Source: Fibrobacter sp. (GTDB lineage: Bacteria > Fibrobacterota > Fibrobacteria > Fibrobacterales > Fibrobacteraceae). From it: DNA of 64,000 nucleotides. The first letter of the stretch is position 1; each line of letters starts with the position of its first letter. A program made the position numbers and the translations under genes. Positions 42,262 through 49,599 of this stretch are shown piece after piece. Where the stretch lies: assembly GCA_024398955.1 (NCBI GenBank), contig JAKSIG010000005.1, positions 1 to 64,000 of the forward strand. Direction: 5' to 3'. The notes beneath the pieces are model-generated. The model saw nothing but the letters and a program-made list of their open reading frames with translations, did no database searches and was not told where the DNA came from.

Positions 42262-44070
42262 ATGAAATCTTTGTTGAAATACTTTGCCGCCGCTACCATT
42301 TTTACAAGTATTGCCGTTAGCGATACCACAAGCTTTACCATCCATGTGATTGGTGACTCTACAGTCTGCAATTACAAGGAAAGTGCTTATCCGCAAACGG
42401 GCTGGGGACAAGTGCTGGCTCCTTTCTTCGATGGTTCTCGGACTAAGGTCATCAACTACGCCATTGGTGGCCGCAGCTCCAAGTCGTTCATCAACGATGG
42501 CCGCCTGACCGAAGTGCTGAACAACACTCAGCCCGGCGACTACATCTTCGTGCAGATGGGTACAAACGATCGTGACTACTCCAAGGCCGACCGCTACGTT
42601 CCCATTGACTCCAGTGCTTACTGGTTCCAGAAGTACGTTGATGGTGCCAAGAGCAAGGGGGCTCACATTGTGCTCATGAGCCCTTTGATGCTGAACACTT
42701 ACCCGCGTAACGTGTTCGACAACAATCTGACGGACGCTTCCCATAAGGGCAAGGAATATCCTGTAAAGGATAAAATCGCTGAAGTGGCCAAGAAAAACGG
42801 CGTTCCCTTTGTCGATCTTACCACCAAGACTTACAATCTGTATAAGCAGCTCAGTTCCGCCTATATTTCCCGCTACGTCTATAAGATGTTCCTGCCGGGA
42901 GAATATCCCAATTACCCTGCTGGCGTGACCAATGATGGTACTACTCATTTCCAGGAAACAGGCTCTGTTGTTCACGCCCAGCTTATTGCAGAAGGCTTGC
43001 GTGAAAACCTGAACAATTCCAGCGTGAATGCATCTGAAAAGGCTGCTCTGACCACTCTTGTCAGCGCTCTTAAGCCAACATATAAGTTGACGGTAAAGGC
43101 CAACATTTCTGGAAGTGGCTTGATTACTCACAATCAGTATTTGCCTGGTGGCGCTGCCCTTAACCTGCATGTTTCTCCGGGAAGCTTTGGCAAGAAGTTC
43201 CAGTATTGGGCTGACGATGACTGCAATAAGGTTTCTACGGATTCTAATTACTACAAGATTCCCATGCCTTATCGCGACATTACCTATACGGCTATGTTCG
43301 AAGGTGGCGCCCAGTGCGTGACTGCTTCCCACGGCTCAGAGGAACTGCCGAATGCAGGCTCCAGCTCTAGCGAGGGTCCTTCCACAACTTCTAGCAGCAG
43401 CGTTGCCATCAAGTTCGAAGTTCTTGAGGGTTCTGCAGAATGGCCTAGCGTAAGCGATATGTCTTACCCCAATGTTGGCGACGATAGCCAGGGGTGGACC
43501 GAGTCCAATCACCTTGGCTTTGTAGGAAAGGGATTCTTCAATTTTGACAATGCCGTAGGTCGCTATGCTACTTACAAGATGACTTCTTACCAGTCGGCAT
43601 CTAACGCAAGAATGTTTATTCGCTACTGCAACGGCAAAACGACTGTAAGCAAGATGAGTGTCCAGGTGGATGCAAAGACTTACGAAGTGGAATTCCCGCC
43701 TAGCGGCTCCTGGGACAAGTGGGATACCGTCTATGTGGACGACGTCTGGCTCGATGCCTGTGATTTCGATTTGAAGTTTACTGCACTTACCTCTGATGGC
43801 GGCCCCAATCTAGACATGGTGGGCTTTGATATCAAGGACGTGTACCGCATTGGCGCAGAACCTGAAGAAAGTGAAATTGTCAATTCTAGCAGTTCTGTTC
43901 AGGATTCGACTGTAGAAAGTTCTAGCAGCGAGGCTGATTCTTCTAGCGCAATCTGCAGACGTTACGTTCCTCGTTCCGAGGGCCTTAAGCAGGGCCGTTC
44001 CGTGAACCTTCTGGGCCGTACGATTTCTGGAAAGAAGCCCGCCGTAGGCCGGTATTTTGAAGTGAAGTAA
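42262..44070 (+). CDS. CE12-type acetylesterase B with CBM35-like domain (copy 2)
   Basis: 602 residues, colinear with the gene at 33257. Motifs are HVIGDSTVCNY, AIGGRSSKSF, FVQMGTNDRDY (GTND where copy 1 has GHND) and DGTTHFQETGS. After the esterase come KKFQYWADDDCNKVS, a Ser-rich linker, the CBM35-like domain (GFFNFDNAVGRYATY ... DGGPNLDMVGFD), another Ser linker and the short tail VNLLGRTISGKK ... GRYFEVK. It is secreted and would deacetylate pectin. It is the last gene of cassette 2 and ends at a strong terminator. Confidence 0.86.
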   Translation: MKSLLKYFAAATIFTSIAVSDTTSFTIHVIGDSTVCNYKESAYPQTGWGQVLAPFFDGSRTKVINYAIGGRSSKSFINDGRLTEVLNNTQPGDYIFVQMGTNDRDYSKADRYVPIDSSAYWFQKYVDGAKSKGAHIVLMSPLMLNTYPRNVFDNNLTDASHKGKEYPVKDKIAEVAKKNGVPFVDLTTKTYNLYKQLSSAYISRYVYKMFLPGEYPNYPAGVTNDGTTHFQETGSVVHAQLIAEGLRENLNNSSVNASEKAALTTLVSALKPTYKLTVKANISGSGLITHNQYLPGGAALNLHVSPGSFGKKFQYWADDDCNKVSTDSNYYKIPMPYRDITYTAMFEGGAQCVTASHGSEELPNAGSSSSEGPSTTSSSSVAIKFEVLEGSAEWPSVSDMSYPNVGDDSQGWTESNHLGFVGKGFFNFDNAVGRYATYKMTSYQSASNARMFIRYCNGKTTVSKMSVQVDAKTYEVEFPPSGSWDKWDTVYVDDVWLDACDFDLKFTALTSDGGPNLDMVGFDIKDVYRIGAEPEESEIVNSSSSVQDSTVESSSSEADSSSAICRRYVPRSEGLKQGRSVNLLGRTISGKKPAVGRYFEVK

Positions 44071-44075
44071 CTTTT

Positions 44076-44108
44076 TTCCCTGAGAAATAGGGCTCAGGGA
44101 ATTTTTTT
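44076..44108 (+). terminator. Intrinsic terminator of pectin cassette 2
   Basis: TTCCCTGAG (44076-44084) pairs with CTCAGGGAA (44093-44101) and is followed by seven T. It separates cassette 2 from the TIGR02147 gene. Confidence 0.88.
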
Positions 44109-44155
44109 CTTGATAAAAAACACATCTTACACAGAAAATTGTGTTTTTTCTAAAA

Positions 44156-44231
44156 TGTAGACTAAAATTTGGTTCAAAATGTAGACTTTTTTGTTATATT
44201 GTAGACGTAAATTTGTTTATAAAAGTCAACA
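44156..44231 (+). promoter_or_regulatory. Cluster of four TGTWGAC-type sites before the TIGR02147 gene
   Basis: TGTAGAC occurs at 44156, 44180 and 44200 (spacings 24 and 20), and TGTTGACTTTT occurs on the minus strand at 44221-44231, five bases before the ATG. A -10-like TATATT (44195-44200) lies among them. The layout suits autoregulation. Confidence 0.5.
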
Positions 44232-44236
44232 GTACG

Positions 44237-45190
44237 ATGATTGATTTATTCAAATACCTAAATTATCGCGATTTTTTGAAGGATGCATACGAAGAACGCC
44301 ATGCTGGTGATTGGCGCTTTAGTCATCGTTATATTGCAGAAAAGGCTGATTTTGATGCATCCATGTTTAACAAGATTCTACAGGGTAAGCGAAACTTGAC
44401 TCCTCGTCTAGTTTCTGTTTTTGCCGATATTTTCTGTAATGATGATCGCGAAAAGAAGTATTTCGCAGATATGGTGGCATTCAACCAGGCCAAAAACCAT
44501 TCAGAAAGCCGACAGTTCCTCGAAAAACTGGTGGCTACCAAGGAATGCAAGGTTGAAAATGTTGCCAAGGATCAGTTTGAATATTTTGACCACTGGTACC
44601 ATGCCGTTGTTCGCGAACTGGTGACTTTTTACCCCTATGTAGGCGATGACGCAGCCCTTGGCTTGATGGTTCGCCCGCCTATAACGGCCAGCCAGGTTAA
44701 ATCGTCTATTGCGCTTCTGGAACGCCTTTCTATGATTCGCAAGAATCCCGAAACGGGTTTTTACGAACAGACGCAAGGCCTGATTTCTAGCGGCAGCGAA
44801 TCTTACAGCACGGCTGTAAACTCTTATATCCAGCAGAATTTGGATGTAGCCACTTCTGCAATGGATCGCTTCGAAAGAGAAGAACGCAATCTTTCTACTT
44901 TGGCTTTTGGCTGTGATGAAGATACCTACAGGGAACTTGTAGAAATGGTTCGCCGTTTCCGTCGTGAAGTTCTTGCCAAGGTTGGGCAGTGCCAGAAACC
45001 GAATCGCGTTTATCAGTTGGGCATGCAGTTGTTCCCCTTAAGCGACCCGTATCCACCTCCCGTAAGGCGAGGTCGTAAACGCCGCATTCGTGGCGAAGAA
45101 GTACGCGGAGAAATCGATGCAAACGGACAATCTGGAACCCCTGATGAACCCCTTGCAGTTGCGGCGGTAGAGGAGGTTTCTCATGATTAA
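44237..45190 (+). CDS. TIGR02147-family predicted regulator
   Basis: 317 residues from ATG 44237 (MIDLFKYLNYRDFLKDAYEERH), the standard start of this Fibrobacter-expanded family; the frame from 44141 would read through the operator cluster. The first 75 residues look like a helix-turn-helix (WRFSHRYIAEKADFDASMFNKILQGKRNL). The middle (HWYHAVVRELVTF ... LLERLSMIRKNPETGFYEQT) resembles a second winged-helix-like unit, and a charged Arg/Glu tail closes it. It is presumed to bind DNA; no target has been established to my knowledge. It overlaps the PL1 lipoprotein gene by 8 bases, so the two are co-translated. Repeated sites upstream suggest self-control. Confidence 0.85.
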   Translation: MIDLFKYLNYRDFLKDAYEERHAGDWRFSHRYIAEKADFDASMFNKILQGKRNLTPRLVSVFADIFCNDDREKKYFADMVAFNQAKNHSESRQFLEKLVATKECKVENVAKDQFEYFDHWYHAVVRELVTFYPYVGDDAALGLMVRPPITASQVKSSIALLERLSMIRKNPETGFYEQTQGLISSGSESYSTAVNSYIQQNLDVATSAMDRFEREERNLSTLAFGCDEDTYRELVEMVRRFRREVLAKVGQCQKPNRVYQLGMQLFPLSDPYPPPVRRGRKRRIRGEEVRGEIDANGQSGTPDEPLAVAAVEEVSHD

Positions 45191-47393
45191 ACTGCGTTAC
45201 CCTCTTTTTATGGCAGGAGCCTTGTCTTTTGCCTTGCTGACTTCTTGCTCTAGCGACAAGAATGACGTTGCCGGCGGCACCGAAGCCGAATCTACAATTG
45301 CCTTGCAGATCCAGCTGGCCGATGGAACTCCCGCCGCCCTGTCTAGGGTTCGTGTGCTTCCCTTGGGGTATATGGCCGATGGTCTTTCTCAGGAAGATTG
45401 GTCCGAAACCGATGAAGGCGGCTATGTTAAGCTGGACGTAGATCCTGGTGAGTATTCCGTAGAAGTCCGCGGTTATGGCGATTCTTCTGCGCAGGGTGCT
45501 GTATTTACCAAGATGGTCGACAAGATGGAATCTACGCCTGTCGATTCTGTGTCTCTTGGAAAGCTGACTACAATTGAAGGCTTTGTTGCTGCGGGACAGG
45601 GTCCGTCTGTAATCCGCATACCTGGCCTGGAACGCTTTATTGTTCCGGATAGTTCGGGCCATTTTGTTATCGATTCCTTGCCGGCTGGTCAGTTTGACAT
45701 TGTGATTGAAAGCCGCAGTAATCGTGGATCCGTTAAGCTGAGCGCAGCTGCTGGCGAAGTTGTTCCCGAAGTCAATCTGGGCGCTCCTCGCGGTTTTGCC
45801 GTAGAAGACTTCGAAAGCTTTAGCGGCGTTTCTGAAACAGGCAAGATTCTTGGCGATGGCTGGTGGTATACCTACGATGTCGACGGCAAGAACATTATGC
45901 CACTCTGGGATGAAACCTTGACCAGAACGTATTCCGGAAACGACGGCTGTGCTTCTGGCGGCTGTGCAAGAATATACGGCTCTGCCGAGAAAAAGACGAC
46001 ACATCTCGGTTTCTTGCTGGGCGGCTTCAAGACTAATTACGAAATGCCTGATCTGGATACCTTGATGTTCAGCGCCCGAGGTGTGGGAAAGCTTCATGTT
46101 TCTTTGGCTGTCTATGATAGCGCCTCCACATCTTCTGATAAGGATATGACTTTTGATGTAGAGCTGTCTAAGGTTTGGCAGAGCTACACTCTTCCTGTTG
46201 ATGCGCAGAACAAGGTTGTCATAAACCGTATCGACTTTAGTGTAGCCTCGGGCGATTCCGTCTACCTTGACGATGTGTTCCTGGGGGGTGTGTCACGCGC
46301 TTCTTTGGGCAAGGTCGTAATAGAATCTGAAAAGGATAGCTCGGTCTATTCTGCAGACTGGAAGGACCACGCCGCTCTCCTTAAGGAAGTGACTGGCTAC
46401 GCTGTAGGAGTCCGCGGCGGCGAAGGCTATATAGATAGCACCGCAGCAGATTCTATTCAGGGTGAAATTTGCCTGGTAACGACAACAGACGACTACATTG
46501 TTGTCGAAGATACTACCGCGCTGGATTCCGCAGGTAACGCTACATTGACTGCAGTCATCGCTCCGGGGTCTTTGCGTGATTGCGCCTACCGCGACAATGC
46601 TGCATGGATTCTTTTTGAAAAGAGCGGAACGTACAACTTGACTTCTCCTCTCCGTATAAAATCCAATAAGACCATTGATGGCCGCGGTCGCGATATCCGC
46701 ATTGCGGGTATGGGAATTCTGACCAACGAATCCAGCAATTTGATTTTTGAGAATCTGACTTTTACCGAGCCTAGCGTTACCGCTGCAGATACCAGTAGCC
46801 GTAGGGCCGTTTCCATTCATAACTTCACACATCATGTCTGGATAGACCACTGTACTTTCGAAAAGTATCCGCTTGTAGAAGTTGACGTAAAGCGCGGTTC
46901 CAATCATGTTACTATTTCATGGTCTCGTTTTGAGAATGGCGATACAGGCATTCTCTTTGGGCTTGCGCCAGATGTCATTGATGAATCCGCACAGACATTG
47001 ACCATGCATCATAATTACTTTGATAATATGAAGTGGTCTGGCGCATTCTCTAGACGGGGTGCTCTTCACGCCTACAATAACTTCTTTATGGGCATGAAAC
47101 ATTACGGAATTGAATGTACTGATTCTGCACGCTGCTACCTAGAAAAGAACGTATTCAATATCCAGAAAACCGTTACGGAATACCGACTCTTTGTGGATGG
47201 CGCCCCTGTAGATTCTACCGCTGGCTTTATAAACATGACTGGAAACTGGATTGCCAACGGCTTTGAAGACAGTGCCATTTCCGAAGCTTATTACAGTTCT
47301 TCTCGGGGCTACAAGCCGGAATACGATTACGCTGCAGATGCGGCGGATGCCAACCTGGCCTGGACTCTTAAAGAAAAGACGGGTCCCCGTTAA
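45183..47393 (+). CDS. Pectate lyase, family PL1, as a lipoprotein
   Basis: 736 residues. Lipobox LTSC (Cys about 22) indicates a lipid anchor. Next come a carboxypeptidase-regulatory-like beta domain (VRVLPLGYMADG ... SVEVRGYG, about 45-105), a second similar beta domain, and a carbohydrate-binding-like region (about 200-365). The PL1 beta-helix follows: NKTIDGRGRDIRIAG, NLIFENLTF, HHVWIDHCTFEKYP (the vWiDH signature), NHVTISWSRFEN and MHHNYFDN. It cuts homogalacturonan using calcium. The anchor should keep it at the cell surface, unlike the secreted PL11 and CE12 enzymes. It is coupled to the TIGR02147 gene. Confidence 0.87.
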   Translation: MIKLRYPLFMAGALSFALLTSCSSDKNDVAGGTEAESTIALQIQLADGTPAALSRVRVLPLGYMADGLSQEDWSETDEGGYVKLDVDPGEYSVEVRGYGDSSAQGAVFTKMVDKMESTPVDSVSLGKLTTIEGFVAAGQGPSVIRIPGLERFIVPDSSGHFVIDSLPAGQFDIVIESRSNRGSVKLSAAAGEVVPEVNLGAPRGFAVEDFESFSGVSETGKILGDGWWYTYDVDGKNIMPLWDETLTRTYSGNDGCASGGCARIYGSAEKKTTHLGFLLGGFKTNYEMPDLDTLMFSARGVGKLHVSLAVYDSASTSSDKDMTFDVELSKVWQSYTLPVDAQNKVVINRIDFSVASGDSVYLDDVFLGGVSRASLGKVVIESEKDSSVYSADWKDHAALLKEVTGYAVGVRGGEGYIDSTAADSIQGEICLVTTTDDYIVVEDTTALDSAGNATLTAVIAPGSLRDCAYRDNAAWILFEKSGTYNLTSPLRIKSNKTIDGRGRDIRIAGMGILTNESSNLIFENLTFTEPSVTAADTSSRRAVSIHNFTHHVWIDHCTFEKYPLVEVDVKRGSNHVTISWSRFENGDTGILFGLAPDVIDESAQTLTMHHNYFDNMKWSGAFSRRGALHAYNNFFMGMKHYGIECTDSARCYLEKNVFNIQKTVTEYRLFVDGAPVDSTAGFINMTGNWIANGFEDSAISEAYYSSSRGYKPEYDYAADAADANLAWTLKEKTGPR

Positions 47394-47400
47394 AATTTGT

Positions 47401-47424
47401 CCCCGGTTTGTCCGGGGCTTTTTT
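47401..47424 (+). terminator. Intrinsic terminator after the PL1 gene
   Basis: CCCCGG / CCGGGG with a TTTGT loop, then C and six T. Confidence 0.9.
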
Positions 47425-47436
47425 ATTATTGGTTCT

Positions 47437-47739
47437 ATGAAACAAAAGCTCCCTGCAATTCTTTTTCTTGTATCCACTGGATTTTCTGTTGTTGTCTATC
47501 TGAAGGTGGCCGAACTTTCGGGTCATGAACTTTTGGGTGTTCTTGCCGCTATGGGATTCTATATGGCGGTATTTGCCATCCTTTGCCTTTTGTTCAATAA
47601 CAAAGAAAAGACTGGCGAAGAAAAGTCTACCTGGCAGGAACTGAAGGAACTGCAGGAAGCCACCCGCAAGGCATCCGAAGAAGAGTTTTCAAGAAAGTCC
47701 GGAGCAGAAAGTTCATCGGATACGTCCAGTCAAAAGTAG
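47437..47739 (+). CDS. Small membrane protein of unknown function
   Basis: 100 residues from ATG 47437, which follows the terminator; the longer frame from 47251 lies over PL1 and is a shadow. Two TM helices (LPAILFLVSTGFSVVVYL about 5-22, LLGVLAAMGFYMAVFAILCLLF about 32-53) are followed by a charged, Glu/Ser-rich cytoplasmic tail with coiled-coil potential (STWQELKELQEATRKASEEEF). No family is recognised. Confidence 0.6.
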   Translation: MKQKLPAILFLVSTGFSVVVYLKVAELSGHELLGVLAAMGFYMAVFAILCLLFNNKEKTGEEKSTWQELKELQEATRKASEEEFSRKSGAESSSDTSSQK

Positions 47740-47772
47740 AGATGCGCATTTGCGTGGGTCGGGGTTTAAATC

Positions 47773-47789
47773 TTGGCACACAATTTGCA
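47773..47789 (+). promoter_or_regulatory. Sigma-54-type promoter upstream of the M32 carboxypeptidase gene
   Basis: TTGGCACACAATTTGCA matches the -24/-12 consensus, with GG (47775-47776) and GC (47787-47788) exactly 10 bases apart. A start near 47800 would lie about 95 bases before the gene at 47894. A 5-bp stem CCCAG/CTGGG with six T (47806-47828) follows at once and could attenuate transcription. Confidence 0.65.
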
Positions 47790-47805
47790 TTTGCCCTAGT
47801 GAAGT

Positions 47806-47828
47806 CCCAGACTTGCACTGGGTTTTTT
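47806..47828 (+). terminator. Short hairpin with T tract just after the sigma-54-type site
   Basis: CCCAG (47806-47810) pairs with CTGGG (47818-47822), then TTTTTT. Being within 30 bases of the predicted transcription start, it may be an attenuator, or it may close the small membrane protein gene. Confidence 0.5.
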
Positions 47829-47893
47829 CATTTATTGTGGTTTTTTATAAATTCTGAAGGTCTAAATTACAATTTTTGTTGAAAAGGTCTTAA

Positions 47894-49435
47894 ATGTCTA
47901 AACTAGTCGAATCTCTCGCTCTCGTAAAGAAAACTCTCGCCGAAGTCCGCATGTACAATCAGGCTTCCGCCGTATTGAACTTTGATATGCAGACCATTTG
48001 CCCCAAGGAGGGCATGGAAGCCCAGGGTGCCGTTGACGCCTTCCTGAGCAACAAGGCCTTTATCTTGCAGAAGGAACCTGCTTACATCGAGGCCTGCCAG
48101 TACATTTATGACCATCGGGGTGAATTGACTGCCGAAGTTTGCAGTAGCGAGGTGGATGCTGAATTTGACCGCTGCCTTGCAGAAAGTCTCCATCGGGACT
48201 TTGCCCGCGAAAAGAACATTACTCCCGAAATGCAGCACGAGCGTTCCCTGGCCTATAACAAGGCCTACGTCAACTGGCTTGAGGCAAAGAAGTCCAAGAA
48301 CTTTAGCATTTTTGCTCCCAGCCTTGCCGAAGTCCAGAAGATTCAGGTTCGTGAAGCCAACCTGAACGAAGACCGCAAGGAAACTCCCTACGACACGCTC
48401 TTTGATGGCTACGAACGCGAACTGACCTCCCGCGATCTGGATGACTGCTTCAATGAATGCAAGGAGCGTCTGGTTCCGCTGCTGAAGCGAATCATGGCCA
48501 GCAAGAAAAAGATCCGCACCGATTTCTTGAGCCGCCCCGTTACCGACGAGGCGCAGAAAACTTGTACAAAGTATCTGCTCGAAACTATGGGCTTTGACTT
48601 TAACCGCGGAGCCTTTGCTACGACGGAACACCCCTTTACTACAGAAATCGGCAAGAACGATATCCGCGTAACGACTCATTACTACCCGGACATGTTCTAT
48701 TCCAACATCTTCAGCATTATTCACGAAGGTGGTCACGCCCTTTTTGAACAGAACCAGCCCAAGGAAAACTATAGCCATTATATTGAGTTCAACAAGACCA
48801 TGGGCATGCACGAGAGTACCAGCCGTTTTTACGAAAACCGTATTGGTCGCAGTCGCGAATTTATTTCGCTAATTTATCCTAAATGCTGCGAGCTGTTCCC
48901 CAATGTGTTCGAAGGCGTTTCCGAAAACGAATTCTACGAATCTATGAATACGGTAACGCCAAGCCTGATTCGTACCGAGGCCGACGAATTTACCTACACC
49001 TTCCACATCATTATCCGCTACGAAATCGAAAAGATGATCGTGAATGGGGGAGACAAGGTTGACATTTCTGCCCTGCCCAAACTCTGGAATGACAAGTACC
49101 AGGAATACCTGGGGATTCGCCCCGAAAATGATGCGGTGGGTATCCTTCAGGATGTGCATTGGACCAGCGGATTCGGGTATTTCCCCACCTACGCACTAGG
49201 CAACATGTACAACGCCATGTATTACAACAAGATGGCCAGCGAGTTTGATATAAAGTCTGCTGTCCGTTTCGGCGATTTCAACAAGATTAATTCCTGGATG
49301 AAGCAGAACGTGTGGGCCCGAGCCGACCGCGAAGCTCCAAAGACCTGGATTAAGAACATTACCGGCCGTGACTTTACACCTAAGGATTTCCTGGATTATC
49401 TTGAAAACAAGTATGGTGAAATTTACGAACTTTAG
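47894..49435 (+). CDS. Carboxypeptidase Taq, peptidase family M32
   Basis: 513 residues, the family length. The zinc motif HEGGHALFEQ (HExxH, about residues 277-286) is followed by MGMHESTSRFYEN, which supplies the third zinc ligand Glu, and by IRTEADEFTYTFHIIIRYEIEK. GFGYFPTYALGNMYNA near the C-terminus is also typical. It removes C-terminal residues from peptides in the cytoplasm. No signal peptide is present. It sits behind a sigma-54-type site, suggesting nitrogen- or starvation-linked control, and ends at a clear terminator. Confidence 0.93.
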   Translation: MSKLVESLALVKKTLAEVRMYNQASAVLNFDMQTICPKEGMEAQGAVDAFLSNKAFILQKEPAYIEACQYIYDHRGELTAEVCSSEVDAEFDRCLAESLHRDFAREKNITPEMQHERSLAYNKAYVNWLEAKKSKNFSIFAPSLAEVQKIQVREANLNEDRKETPYDTLFDGYERELTSRDLDDCFNECKERLVPLLKRIMASKKKIRTDFLSRPVTDEAQKTCTKYLLETMGFDFNRGAFATTEHPFTTEIGKNDIRVTTHYYPDMFYSNIFSIIHEGGHALFEQNQPKENYSHYIEFNKTMGMHESTSRFYENRIGRSREFISLIYPKCCELFPNVFEGVSENEFYESMNTVTPSLIRTEADEFTYTFHIIIRYEIEKMIVNGGDKVDISALPKLWNDKYQEYLGIRPENDAVGILQDVHWTSGFGYFPTYALGNMYNAMYYNKMASEFDIKSAVRFGDFNKINSWMKQNVWARADREAPKTWIKNITGRDFTPKDFLDYLENKYGEIYEL

Positions 49436-49513
49436 GAAATCCATTTTTTTGAAAAATGAATGTGATTTTCATCAATTTTTATAAAAACAGCTAGTACAGT
49501 TGTTTTGCTTTAA

Positions 49514-49541
49514 GCCCTGTTCTCCCGTGAGAATGGGGCTA
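49514..49541 (+). terminator. Intrinsic terminator after the M32 gene
   Basis: A 12-pair stem with two wobbles, AGCCCTGTTCTC / GAGAATGGGGCT, and a CCGT loop is followed by ATTTTCATTT. Confidence 0.82.
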
Positions 49542-49599
49542 TTTTCATTTATCTTTGTGCGCGGATGATTGGGTTCCATTCCAAATGTATGAGGATGTT

